Source of the DNA: an uncultured Bacteroides sp.
GTDB taxonomy: Bacteria; Bacteroidota; Bacteroidia; Bacteroidales; UBA932
Direction: 5' to 3'
DNA length: 55,003 nucleotides
Assembly (NCBI GenBank): GCA_900546925.1
Contig: UREV01000017.1
Location: 1 to 55,003 of the forward strand
Below, piece by piece: positions 43,700-52,617 of the stretch. A model generated the notes under the pieces. That model ran no database searches, was not told the origin of the DNA, and saw only the letters and a program-made list of their open reading frames with translations. Positions within the stretch are counted from its first letter, which is position 1, and each line of letters begins with the position of its first letter. The position numbers and the translations under genes were made by a program.

Positions 43700-46600
43700 T
43701 TACAGATTAAAGTTGATACCTACGCTGAATGTCCTGGAAAGAGGGTAAGAACAATAGTCCTCGCCCGGTCTGAGGGCATCAGAAGATCTCTTGTTGACCT
43801 CAGGGTTGTATCCCGTATAGTGGGTCAATGTGAACAGGTTGTTGGCCTGGATGTATATTCTCATCTTGGAGATGCTTGTTCTGTGGAACCATTTGTCAGG
43901 CATGGTGTAACCGAGAGAGATGTTCTGAAGTCTGAGGTAAGAGCCGTCTTCCAGATGGAAGGTAGAAGTACATGCTCCGTTGTTGCCGGAAGATTTTCGG
44001 GTAGCCCTGTTCAGGTTGCCGTAAGGGAATCTCTTGAGAGACTCCTTCATCATGTTTGATGATGCCTCCATATTAAGGAGATAACGTCTTTCGAGGTTCA
44101 GGATTTCGTTTCCGTAAACTCCCTGGAAATTGGCGGCGAAGTCGAAGCCTCTCCATCCGAGCTGCACGCCGAATCCATAGTAGAAATCAGGCATGTAGTT
44201 TCCTACGATGACACGGTCCTTGTTCTTGTCCAGAACACCGTCACCGTCAGCATCCACAAATCGGAAATCACCTACAGTAGTCGTTTCGAAGTGAGGATAA
44301 GAGTCAAGTTCTTCCTGATTGTGGAAGATACCGTCCTGAACAAGAAGATAGTAACAGCCTACAGGCTCACCGACCTTTGTGATATAGTATCCTCCCGCGT
44401 AAGAAGACTCCTTGATGATTGGAGCATCCTCATCGCCGAGATGAAGGACCTTGTTGCGGTTGAGAGACCAGTTGGCGTTAAGTCCGAGAGAAAACTCTCC
44501 GAAGTTTTTGTGTGAGGTCAATGTCAACTCGACACCCTTATTCTGCATTGATCCGATATTCATATTGGAAGTCGTAAGACCTGAAACGGAAGAAACCGGA
44601 ACATCGAAAAGCATATTGGTAGTCTTGGAATAATAGAAATCGGCATTGATTCCGAGAAGTCCATTCCAGAGGTTTGCATCGAAACCGGCATTGACCTGAG
44701 TGTTCTTCTCCCATCCGAGTTTGTTATTCGCAATCTGACTAGGATAGACAGAGTTAATTACACCATTACCCATATCGTTGGTAGTAGTTCCGTAAAGAGC
44801 AAGATACTCGGAGTTCCCGATCTGCGCATTACCTGTCTGACCTACGCTGACACGAAGTTTCATGTCATTCAGCCACTTGGCGTTTCTCATGAAATTCTCA
44901 TCGCTGATACGCCAACCGATAGAAACGGCCGGGAAATATCCCCATCTGGTATCAGGGGCAAATCTTGAAGAACCATCACCTCTTATGGAAGCTGATATCA
45001 TGTAACGTCCTTTGTATGAATACTGTGCTCTGACCAGCCATGAAGCGAAGGTATATGCGTACTTGTTATTGTACGTATCATCGATAGAAAGAGTCTTGCC
45101 CTTTGTGGTTCTGACTTTGTCGTCACCTGCAATACCTGTTCCTTTTATCGCAGAAGTCTGTATGGACTGTTTCTCTGCCTCATAGACCGCAACGGCATTA
45201 ATCGAGTGGTCACCGAACTTTCTGTTAAATGAAATCTGGTTGGAGATAGTCCAGTGGAAATAGGAATTGGCATAGTTGGCAGCCGTAGGAGCTGAAGGCT
45301 CGTCATAATATTTCACACCTTTCAGAGGAATACATGAAGGTCTGTAATAATTTCTGATATAAGAATAGTAGTCACCTCCCATAGTGAGCTTATACTCAAG
45401 ACCTTTAATAAACTCATACGAAGCATATACATTGCCTACCATGTTAAGTTTCTCTCTGACATCATCGACTTCGAGAGCAAGTGCGACAGGGTTGAGGACC
45501 TCGTTTGTCTGAGTGTTCCATGAATTCTTCTTCAGGAAACCATTCATGCCCCAGTTATATGAACCGTCAGAATTATAGGCGGGAAAAATAGGAGGAGCCA
45601 TCAATGCTGATGCGATGACACCATCTCCACCATACTGAGAGTCAGTATCTACATAATTTGTCTTGGAATAAGACGGAGAAAAACTGATACCATATTTCAG
45701 GTTACCTTTTTTCCCGTCCAAGTTGGCACGGATACCGTATCTCTCGAAATCTGAGCCGATTACAGTGCCCTCACGATAGAGATAATTTGCTCCGATATAG
45801 TAGTTGAAACTCTTTGTCCTCGCAGAAACGCTGAGTGAGTGCTTGTGTGAAAGCGCAGTGCGGAAAATCTCATCCTGCCAGTCTGTATTTGTCAATGTTC
45901 CTGTCTTGTCTTCGAGATAAGCATTGATAAGCGGGTCGATTCTGTGGTAAACCTCAGGACGGCCGGCAGACGGGTCTGAAATGGAACCGGTAGGTTCACT
46001 GAAAATATAAGAACCATTACGTGATTCCCTGAACATGGTAGCGAACTCATAAGCATCCAGCATGTCGATTTTCTTGGAAACATCTGAAACGCTGAACTGT
46101 CCGTCATATGAAATCACAGGCTTTTCTCCGCTGCCTCGTTTTGTGGTCACGATAATGACACCGCATGAACCTCTGGAACCATAGATAGCCGCAGCTGAAG
46201 CATCTTTCAATACCTCAAGGCTTTCGATATCGTTTCCGTCGAGGTTTGCGAAAGCTCGTGAATCGCAAGGTATACCGTCGATGACATAGAGAGGGTCATT
46301 TCCAGACGTAGCCGACTGGATACCTCTGACACGTACTGTTACATTGCCGTCAGGCTGACCTCCGAGGTTAAGAACCTGAACACCAGGCATTTTAGCTGCC
46401 ATTGATTCGCGAAAATCGGTTGTCGGAGTATTTGCAAAATCTTCAGCTTTGATGGATGAGACAGATGTAGTCACGTCTCTCTTGTTCTGCACACCATAAC
46501 CGATTACCACCACGTCATCAAGTTTGATAGCCTCCTCTTCGAGGATGAAGTCTGCCTTCGTCTGGTTTTCTGTCAATGCTGATGTTACGGTATTGTATCC

Positions 46601-47125
46601 GATAAGTGACACTTCCAGAGTCGGAGCACCTTTCACTTTGAGAGAATAATTTCCGTCAATGTCAGTGCTGGCGCCATTCTGTGTGCCCTTCTCGATGACC
46701 ATAGCGCCGATAATCGGCTGTCCCTCTTTGTCTACGACCTTTCCCGAAACAACTCTCTGAGCTGCAGGCTGTGCAACTTTCTGCTCCACAGGCTTGTCTG
46801 CTACAGGCTTGTTGCTGAGGAGAATCTTCTGGTCCTTGAATTCGACATTGACACCTGGAAGAACTTCCTTTATTATGGCTTCAATGTCTTTGTTCGTAGC
46901 TGATACCGTCACCTTCTTTGCCAGGTCAATGTCGGTATCCACATAAGCGAATGTGTAGGTACTCCCCGCCTCAATGGCTTTAAGGAGTTCCTTTACTGAT
47001 ACATCCTTTACATTCACATTGGCTTTTCTCTCCTGAGCATGCACGTTCGACGTGATGCAGAGGGCGCATATTATGCAAAGCCCTACACGCGCGAATGAAG
47101 GAAGAATGTTAGAGATTCCTTTCAT
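43700..47125 (-). CDS. susC: SusC/RagA TonB-dependent outer membrane transporter with STN domain
   Basis: The 1141-residue protein has a signal peptide (to about 30). An STN domain follows (about 32-105; VSVKELLKAIEAGSTYTFAYV, DIEAIIKEVLPGVNVEF), then a carboxypeptidase-D regulatory-like domain (about 127-205; VSGKVVDKEGQPIIGAMV). The plug follows (GYGVQNKRDVTTSVS, PLYVIDGIPCDSRA, VLKDASAAAIYGSRGSCGVIIVTTKRG), then a beta-barrel ending SVGINFNL. The STN domain is the signalling module that contacts a FecR-type anti-sigma, which is encoded 2 bases upstream. Nine CATTGAC words fall in this gene, mostly in the coding orientation. Confidence 0.95.
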   Translation of the reverse strand: MKGISNILPSFARVGLCIICALCITSNVHAQERKANVNVKDVSVKELLKAIEAGSTYTFAYVDTDIDLAKKVTVSATNKDIEAIIKEVLPGVNVEFKDQKILLSNKPVADKPVEQKVAQPAAQRVVSGKVVDKEGQPIIGAMVIEKGTQNGASTDIDGNYSLKVKGAPTLEVSLIGYNTVTSALTENQTKADFILEEEAIKLDDVVVIGYGVQNKRDVTTSVSSIKAEDFANTPTTDFRESMAAKMPGVQVLNLGGQPDGNVTVRVRGIQSATSGNDPLYVIDGIPCDSRAFANLDGNDIESLEVLKDASAAAIYGSRGSCGVIIVTTKRGSGEKPVISYDGQFSVSDVSKKIDMLDAYEFATMFRESRNGSYIFSEPTGSISDPSAGRPEVYHRIDPLINAYLEDKTGTLTNTDWQDEIFRTALSHKHSLSVSARTKSFNYYIGANYLYREGTVIGSDFERYGIRANLDGKKGNLKYGISFSPSYSKTNYVDTDSQYGGDGVIASALMAPPIFPAYNSDGSYNWGMNGFLKKNSWNTQTNEVLNPVALALEVDDVREKLNMVGNVYASYEFIKGLEYKLTMGGDYYSYIRNYYRPSCIPLKGVKYYDEPSAPTAANYANSYFHWTISNQISFNRKFGDHSINAVAVYEAEKQSIQTSAIKGTGIAGDDKVRTTKGKTLSIDDTYNNKYAYTFASWLVRAQYSYKGRYMISASIRGDGSSRFAPDTRWGYFPAVSIGWRISDENFMRNAKWLNDMKLRVSVGQTGNAQIGNSEYLALYGTTTNDMGNGVINSVYPSQIANNKLGWEKNTQVNAGFDANLWNGLLGINADFYYSKTTNMLFDVPVSSVSGLTTSNMNIGSMQNKGVELTLTSHKNFGEFSLGLNANWSLNRNKVLHLGDEDAPIIKESSYAGGYYITKVGEPVGCYYLLVQDGIFHNQEELDSYPHFETTTVGDFRFVDADGDGVLDKNKDRVIVGNYMPDFYYGFGVQLGWRGFDFAANFQGVYGNEILNLERRYLLNMEASSNMMKESLKRFPYGNLNRATRKSSGNNGACTSTFHLEDGSYLRLQNISLGYTMPDKWFHRTSISKMRIYIQANNLFTLTHYTGYNPEVNKRSSDALRPGEDYCSYPLSRTFSVGINFNL

Positions 47126-47127
47126 TA

Positions 47128-48186
47128 TTAATGTCTTTTGTTTTTGTTTTCAATTATGATTTCCGCTCCCTGGTATCTCCATCTTACCGGCAGCAGAGTT
47201 GTTAGAATATCCAGGACATCCTCGACAGATTCATCCCTGACCGTCATGGACATATGCTTGTCAGCCAGGCTCCCGACATTGAGAGAAATCTCTGTCTGGT
47301 ACTTGTGGGAGAGGTTTTCAAGTATATCTTTGAGTTTCACATTGTCGAAGACAAGTCTGTGCTCGAACCATCTGCAGCAGTTGATTGCATTGACGGACGA
47401 AACATCACTCTTTCCTTCGTTCCAAGTAAATTTCTGATTCGGTTTCAAGATGACAGATTCGTCATGCCCGTTGTCATAGATCAGCACGGAACCTGAACGC
47501 AGAATGACTTCCGCCTTGTTTGTAGATGGGTAATCACATGCATTGAATGTGGTTCCCAACACCTTGACATTCAGATTATTCTGCATTTTGACAATGAATG
47601 GCCGCTGCTCGTCTCTGTTAACCTCGAAATAACCTTCGCCTTTAAGTGCGACTTGCCTGGTTTTCTTTCCGAAATTTTGGTTATATGAGAGCCAGCTGTC
47701 TTTGTTCAGCCAAACTTTAGAACCGTCTGGGAGTACGTAGGAACTGATGTTCTCCGATGATGCCATCAGCACGGTTTCCTGCCTGTTTCCATTCACCAGT
47801 TCGGAAGTTACGGCACCTGTCACGAAAATGGCGAGTGCCGCAGCTACAGCAACGCAGTATTTAAATGTCCTGCTGCTGAACAGCCTTCTTTCTTTCTTCT
47901 CCGGAGCTTCTGATTCTTTGTGAGGGATTCCGGAAGAACCGTTCACGCTCACGGAACTGCCCTTTGCCGTTCCGATTCTGGCCATCAGTTTTTCCAGACC
48001 TTCTGTGAGATTAAATTCTGGAGCGGCTGACGAAACTTCATCCCAATACTCCTCAAGCAAAGCTTTGGTCTCCGGCTCATTTCCATGTATTTCGAGCCAA
48101 CTGAAAAACTGTTTCCTTAGTTTCTCAGGAACTTCCACTCCACTGAAGAAGAAATCGAAAATACGTCTGTAGTCTTCAATCATCAT
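47128..48186 (-). CDS. FecR family anti-sigma factor
   Basis: The 352-residue protein has an N-terminal cytoplasmic domain (about 1-105; LRKQFFSWLEIHGNEPETKALLEEYW), one membrane helix (about 112-130) and a periplasmic FecR domain (about 135-270; SSYVLPDGSKVWLNKDSWLSYN, VALKGEGYFEVNRDEQRPFIV, VLGTTFNACDYPSTNKAEVIL). The C-terminal DUF4974-type segment has LKDILENLSHKYQTEISLN. It binds an ECF sigma factor and releases it when the SusC STN domain signals substrate. Its start overlaps the BACON gene stop by one base (TAATG). The matching sigma gene is not immediately upstream as usual; a candidate is at 38000. Confidence 0.93.
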   Translation of the reverse strand: MMIEDYRRIFDFFFSGVEVPEKLRKQFFSWLEIHGNEPETKALLEEYWDEVSSAAPEFNLTEGLEKLMARIGTAKGSSVSVNGSSGIPHKESEAPEKKERRLFSSRTFKYCVAVAAALAIFVTGAVTSELVNGNRQETVLMASSENISSYVLPDGSKVWLNKDSWLSYNQNFGKKTRQVALKGEGYFEVNRDEQRPFIVKMQNNLNVKVLGTTFNACDYPSTNKAEVILRSGSVLIYDNGHDESVILKPNQKFTWNEGKSDVSSVNAINCCRWFEHRLVFDNVKLKDILENLSHKYQTEISLNVGSLADKHMSMTVRDESVEDVLDILTTLLPVRWRYQGAEIIIENKNKRH

Positions 48187-48551
48187 TATCTGCCGGCTTG
48201 CGTAAATGTATAAGTGCTTGTGTATGAGCCAGCTTTAAGTTTGATGGTTCCCTTACGGTCTTCTCCTGTGTTATTAGGCTGTGTGGTAATTGTAGACTCG
48301 CTTATGCCCTGTTCTCCTGATGCGGGCTCGATGGTGAACCAGTCTTCACCTTCAAGTGACCAGTCGCAGGTAGCAGCGATTGTGATTTGGTCTTCACCTC
48401 CAGTGACTTTCGTGGCCGGAGTTCCAGATGTAAGCTTAGTCTGGATTACGACCGTGTCGTGAATCTTCGACTCGCTCTGCTTTTGGCAGCCGATTGCTCC
48501 CATCAGCAGTGTCGCTACGATTAACGTAGCCTTTATGAAATTCAGTTTCAT
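48186..48551 (-). CDS. BACON domain lipoprotein
   Basis: The 121-residue protein has a lipoprotein signal ending MGAIGCQKQ (Cys at 22) and one BACON-type Ig-like domain (about 35-120) with TCDWSLEGEDWFTIEPASGEQG and TIKLKAGSYTSTYTFTQAG, the WxxxxxxxWxxxxPxxGxxG and ending pattern of BACON repeats. BACON domains bind carbohydrate or mucin or act as surface spacers. It is the first gene of the FecR-SusCD run, a place more often held by the ECF sigma factor. It overlaps the FecR start by one base. Confidence 0.85.
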   Translation of the reverse strand: MKLNFIKATLIVATLLMGAIGCQKQSESKIHDTVVIQTKLTSGTPATKVTGGEDQITIAATCDWSLEGEDWFTIEPASGEQGISESTITTQPNNTGEDRKGTIKLKAGSYTSTYTFTQAGR

Positions 48552-48557
48552 TGTACT

Positions 48558-48595
48558 TATAAAAAATGTTTTATGTGCCTATAAAAATGTTTTAT
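48558..48595. repeat. Direct repeat upstream of the BACON-FecR-SusCD run
   Basis: TATAAAAAATGTTTTAT (48558-48574) and TATAAAAATGTTTTAT (48580-48595) are near-identical copies 22 bases apart, about two helical turns, directly upstream of the BACON gene start at 48551. Their place in the leader or promoter suggests a regulator or unusual sigma contact; this is inference. Confidence 0.55.
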
Positions 48596-48650
48596 ACTAA
48601 GTAAGACAACTGAATTTTCCTTTATGCTAAACAAACTTTATTAAAAAAAT

Positions 48651-48687
48651 ATTACAGTTTTTCCGCAATCAGCAGAAAAACTGTAAT
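48651..48687 (-). terminator. Terminator of the DUF2147 gene
   Basis: Perfect 13-base arms (ATTACAGTTTTTC / GAAAAACTGTAAT) enclose an 11-base loop. On the minus strand the stem is followed by a T-rich run. It ends the transcript of the gene at 48763-49188. Confidence 0.75.
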
Positions 48688-48706
48688 CTATTCAAATAAC
48701 AAATCC

Positions 48707-48750
48707 GACAGGAGCGATGCCTACTCGATTGCTGGACATCGCTCCTTGTC
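48707..48750. terminator. Second stem-loop after the DUF2147 gene
   Basis: GACAGGAGCGATG (48707-48719) and CATCGCTCCTTGTC (48737-48750) pair with one bulge around a 17-base loop, 13 bases past the DUF2147 stop. No U-tract follows on the minus strand, so it may be an RNA-stabilising hairpin rather than a terminator. Confidence 0.5.
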
Positions 48751-48762
48751 ATTTCAATTATC

Positions 48763-49188
48763 TCATCGGTTTCCGCAGCGGGTCCAGACGGAGTTTCTTC
48801 CGAGGGCCGGCACACCGATGTAGCCTCTGAGAGTCAGGTCGCCGTTCGGCTTCAGTTTTATCGTCGCCTTGTAAGTGTTGCCACTCTCGGGATCATATAT
48901 GGTGCCGTTTTTCCAGATGCCGTCCACGAAAACCATATCCTTCAGAATTATGGTCCCTTTCAATGTCCTTGAGCGGAGTGCGGCGTCCGGATTCTTCTCG
49001 TCCTTCGCATTTTCGATGGATGTCCATACCAGGGTACCGATATACTTGCCGTTTTTCTGGGTAATCTGAACCTTTCCGGTCTTGTTCTCTGACAGGTAGA
49101 CCCCTAAAATCTTATCCGCACCATTATTCTGGGCGAAGGCCAATGCCGTAACAACCAATAAAATAGCTGTAATAAAAATCCTTTTCAT
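48763..49188 (-). CDS. DUF2147 domain protein, secreted
   Basis: The ATG at 49186-49188 gives 141 residues with a signal peptide (MKRIFITAILLVVTALAFAQ). The mature part fits DUF2147: ILGVYLSENKTGKVQITQKNGKYIGTLVW near 27-55, LKGTIILKDMVFVDGIWKNGTIYDPESGNTYKATIKL near 77-113, and LRGYIGVPALGRNSVWTR near the end. DUF2147 proteins are small envelope beta proteins of unknown function. An in-frame upstream start (49215) is less plausible. Confidence 0.85.
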   Translation of the reverse strand: MKRIFITAILLVVTALAFAQNNGADKILGVYLSENKTGKVQITQKNGKYIGTLVWTSIENAKDEKNPDAALRSRTLKGTIILKDMVFVDGIWKNGTIYDPESGNTYKATIKLKPNGDLTLRGYIGVPALGRNSVWTRCGNR

Positions 49189-49341
49189 TATACGAATTGA
49201 TTTGATGATTTGCAATTTGTTTTCTGTTTCGTGCCGATGACACTTGAATTACGGATAGTCGTCTTAGCGAAAACTCTGCCAAACTTGTATATCAAGGAAT
49301 TTTTTACCGGTCGTTTATTTCGTATTGATTACAAAAAATAC

Positions 49342-49349
49342 TAAATTTG
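49342..49349 (+). promoter_or_regulatory. -7 box (TAAATTTG) of the MBL-fold gene
   Basis: TAAATTTG matches TAnnTTTG and lies 24 bases before the ATG at 49374, in the 185-base gap after the divergent DUF2147 gene. Confidence 0.5.
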
Positions 49350-49373
49350 TGAGATTGTAAAAACATAAAGACG

Positions 49374-50594
49374 ATGAAAAAAGGACTTTTATTCCTTGCA
49401 ACGCTGTTGACAGCGGCTATGGCCTATGGCCAAAATCCGGAATACCTTCCAGAGTGGAAAGAAGGATATCTGGATATTCACACTATTGCCACCGGAAGAG
49501 GTGACGCAGCACTGGTTATCATGCCGGACGGAACAACATTGATGATAGATGCCGGTGACAATGCGAAAAAAGGTGATACTCAGCATCCTGACGCTACCAA
49601 GCTTCCGAGCGAATGGCAGGCGATATACATGAAACACTTCATGTCACAGCTGCCTGATAAAGATAACTTGGACTATGCGATGATTACCCATTTCCACAAT
49701 GACCACATGGGTACAGTCAAGGACATGATACCGGGAAAAAACGGCTACGGCCTCTCAGGAATCACACTCGTAGGAGAGCGCATTCACTTCAACAAACTTG
49801 TCGACCGCGGCTGGCCAAACTACGATTTCCCGTCCAAGGAAAAAGTTCTGGGTGCCAACAAAGGATTCATGCCGGAATACATCCGTTTTGCACAATATTC
49901 CGCAAACCACGGAACCCAGATGGAAAAATTCGAAGTCGGAAGCAAGAATCAGTTTACATTGGTGCATAACCCAAAACCATACGCAAAGAACTTCGAAATC
50001 CGTAACCTCGCTTCGGCAGGAGAAGTCTGGACAGGAAAAGGAAACAAATCCAGAAAAATGTACAGCGGAGACCCTATGCTCTTCGATGAAAATATGAACT
50101 CCTGCGCCATCAGACTCAGTTACGGCAAATTCACATACTATAATGGAGGAGACCTCTCAGGAGGAAATTGGCCGGAACTGTACAAGAGCCACGAACGAGA
50201 CTTCGAAACTCAGGTAGGAAACGTCTGCGGTAAAGTGACCGTTATGAAAGCAAACCACCATGGCTACTATGAAACCTGCAACGCCCGTTTCCTGGAGGCT
50301 TTGTCACCACAGGTGATCATTATCGACGCTCGTAGCAAGAATCATCCTGTTCCGTCTACAATGACCAGAATGTCAGACCCTCAGGTATGGACCGGGGAAC
50401 GCGAATGCAGTTTCTATATTACTGTAGACCAGGCACGTAAGAAACTTGGTGAAGAACTTTGGAGTAAATTCAAACCTTGGGGGCATATCGTTGTCAGAGT
50501 ATATCCGGGAGGAAACAGTTATCAGATGTTTGTACTCGATGCAGACAGCACAGACTATCACATCATCTACAAATCAGAAGTAATCAATCTTTAG
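49374..50594 (+). CDS. Secreted metallo-beta-lactamase-fold hydrolase, ComEC C-terminal type
   Basis: The 406-residue protein has a signal peptide (to about 19, AMAYGQ). The metal-binding motif THFHNDHMG is near 103-111. GDAALVIMPDGTTLMIDAG near 43-61 and a second His site in MKANHHGYYE near 292-301 fit the ComEC/Rec2 C-terminal MBL group (COG2333). That domain is missing from the short ComEC at 20739. This gene is 28 kb away, so a functional link is speculative. It would act in the periplasm; substrate unknown. The DPP III-like gene follows 5 bases after the stop. Confidence 0.8.
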   Translation: MKKGLLFLATLLTAAMAYGQNPEYLPEWKEGYLDIHTIATGRGDAALVIMPDGTTLMIDAGDNAKKGDTQHPDATKLPSEWQAIYMKHFMSQLPDKDNLDYAMITHFHNDHMGTVKDMIPGKNGYGLSGITLVGERIHFNKLVDRGWPNYDFPSKEKVLGANKGFMPEYIRFAQYSANHGTQMEKFEVGSKNQFTLVHNPKPYAKNFEIRNLASAGEVWTGKGNKSRKMYSGDPMLFDENMNSCAIRLSYGKFTYYNGGDLSGGNWPELYKSHERDFETQVGNVCGKVTVMKANHHGYYETCNARFLEALSPQVIIIDARSKNHPVPSTMTRMSDPQVWTGERECSFYITVDQARKKLGEELWSKFKPWGHIVVRVYPGGNSYQMFVLDADSTDYHIIYKSEVINL

Positions 50595-50599
50595 ATATA

Positions 50600-52603
50600 A
50601 TGAAGAACATAACCAAAATGCTGATCACATTGGCTTCTGCTGCAGGTGTAATGGCTTGCAGCCAAGGCGAAAAGAAATCATCGGATTTCAAGTATCTCAT
50701 CGATGAATTCGCTGACATAAAAATCATGCGTTATCAGATCCCTGGATGGGATAACCTTTCTTTTAAACAGAAAGAGTACCTCTACCACCTCAGCGAAGCT
50801 GCAAAATTCGGCTGGGATATCTACTGGGACCAGAACTGCAAAGATAACCTCGCAGTGAGAAAGGTTCTTCAGAATATTCTCGAAAACTATAAAGGCGACA
50901 GAAACTGCAAAGATTTCCAGGACTTTACAGTCTACGCGAAGAGAGTCTTCTTCAGCAGCGGTATCCATCATCACTACGCTGAGGACAAATTCTTCCCTGA
51001 GTGTGGAGAGGAATACTTCAAGTCTCTCATGGAAGCGGTAGGCGAAAGCGAAAAATGCGCGACCCTGCTCCCTGTGATCTACTCTAAGGAACTCTATGCA
51101 CAGAGACGTTCCTCATCCAAGACTGGAGACATCGTGGCATTGTCATCAGTAAACTTCTACGAGGGCGTAACCCGTGACGAAGTGGAGAAATACTATGCCG
51201 GCATCACGGATAAAAATGATCCGGAACCTATTTCTTACGGTTTGAATACCAAGGTGGTAAAAGGCCCGGACGGAAAAATCCGTGAAGAGGCATGGAAAGT
51301 CGGCGGAATCTATGGACCAGCACTCGAGAAAATCTGTGAGGAACTCGAAAAAGCCAAGGCCGTAGCAGAAAACGACGTCCAGAAAAAGACCATCTCTGAG
51401 CTCCAGGACTACTACAGGACAGGCGACCTCAGGCTTTGGGACAAATACAACATCACTTGGGTGAAAGACACCATCAGCAAAATCGACTTCACCAACGGAT
51501 TCGTAGAGGACTACAACGACCCTCTCGGACGCAAAGCATATTGGGAATCAGTCGTTAACGTCAAGGACTCTGCCGCATCTGCGCGTACAGAACTCCTCAG
51601 CGCCAACGCACAGTGGTTCGAGGATAACGCACCGATCGATCCCCGCTTCAAGAAGAAGAGCGTGAAGGGCGTTTCTGCCAAGGTTATCGACGTTACCTGC
51701 CTCGGCGGCGGATGCTACCCTGCAACCCCTATCGGAATCAACCTTCCGAACGCTGACTGGATCCGCAAGGAGTATGGCTCCAAGTCTGTGACCATCGCGA
51801 ACATCACCCATGCCTACGATGCCGCCGCCCAGGAGTCGCCAAAATCCGTGCTCGAAGAATTCGCATACTCAGAAGAGGATAAGTCAATGCAGAAGAAGTA
51901 TGGAGCATTCGACGATGAGGTTCACACCGATCTTCACGAGTGCCTCGGACATGGTTCAGGACAGCTTCTTCCAGGCGTTTCCCCTAATGCCATGGGAGAA
52001 TATGCATCTGCACTCGAAGAAGCCAGAGCAGACCTCTTCGGCCTCTATTATATCGCTGACCCTAAGCTTGTGGAACTTGGTATCCTCGAAAATACTGAAG
52101 CATATAAACCTCACTATTCCAACTATATACGTAATGGTCTCATGGTTCAGACCAACCGCGTGGAACTTGGACGCCAGATTACTGAGGCACATATGCAGAA
52201 CCGTCAGCTTATCGCTGCATGGTGCTATGAGCATGGTAAGGCAAACAACGTTATCGAGAAGAAAGTACGTGACGGCAAGACATATTTCGTAGTAAATGAC
52301 TATGAGGCTCTCCGTGGACTCTTCGGTGACCTTCTCGCTGAAATCCAGCGTATCAAATCAGAAGGTGACTATGAGGCAGGCAAGAACCTTATCATGAAAT
52401 ATGCTGTAGACATCGATCCTGCTCTTCATAAAGAAGTGTTGGAAAGATATGCTGCTCTCGGTCTGAAACCTTACGGCGGATTCGTTAATCCTGAAATCGT
52501 ACCTGTAGAAAAGGACGGTAAGGTCGTAGACTACAAGGTCGTTTACACTGACGATTATCTCGGACAAATGCTCGAATACTGCCACAAATACAGCACGTTG
52601 TAG
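50600..52603 (+). CDS. Dipeptidyl-peptidase 3-like zinc peptidase (M49), lipoprotein
   Basis: The ATG at 50600 gives 667 residues with a lipoprotein signal (AGVMACSQG, Cys near 20). The M49 zinc motif HECLGH is in DLHECLGHGSGQLLPG near 450-465 and the second motif EEARAD is near 490, in ALEEARADLFGLYYI. Length and motifs fit bacterial dipeptidyl-peptidase III, which trims dipeptides from peptide N-termini. The lipid anchor places it at the envelope, unlike cytosolic eukaryotic DPP III. A longer frame from a TTG at 50477 runs into the previous gene and is rejected. Confidence 0.9.
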   Translation: MKNITKMLITLASAAGVMACSQGEKKSSDFKYLIDEFADIKIMRYQIPGWDNLSFKQKEYLYHLSEAAKFGWDIYWDQNCKDNLAVRKVLQNILENYKGDRNCKDFQDFTVYAKRVFFSSGIHHHYAEDKFFPECGEEYFKSLMEAVGESEKCATLLPVIYSKELYAQRRSSSKTGDIVALSSVNFYEGVTRDEVEKYYAGITDKNDPEPISYGLNTKVVKGPDGKIREEAWKVGGIYGPALEKICEELEKAKAVAENDVQKKTISELQDYYRTGDLRLWDKYNITWVKDTISKIDFTNGFVEDYNDPLGRKAYWESVVNVKDSAASARTELLSANAQWFEDNAPIDPRFKKKSVKGVSAKVIDVTCLGGGCYPATPIGINLPNADWIRKEYGSKSVTIANITHAYDAAAQESPKSVLEEFAYSEEDKSMQKKYGAFDDEVHTDLHECLGHGSGQLLPGVSPNAMGEYASALEEARADLFGLYYIADPKLVELGILENTEAYKPHYSNYIRNGLMVQTNRVELGRQITEAHMQNRQLIAAWCYEHGKANNVIEKKVRDGKTYFVVNDYEALRGLFGDLLAEIQRIKSEGDYEAGKNLIMKYAVDIDPALHKEVLERYAALGLKPYGGFVNPEIVPVEKDGKVVDYKVVYTDDYLGQMLEYCHKYSTL

Positions 52604-52617
52604 AAGGCATTTGAGCC

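Noticed and set aside
50477..50599. Start of the DPP III-like gene at a TTG at 50477
   Set aside because: It overlaps the MBL-fold gene; the ATG at 50600 is followed directly by a lipoprotein signal.
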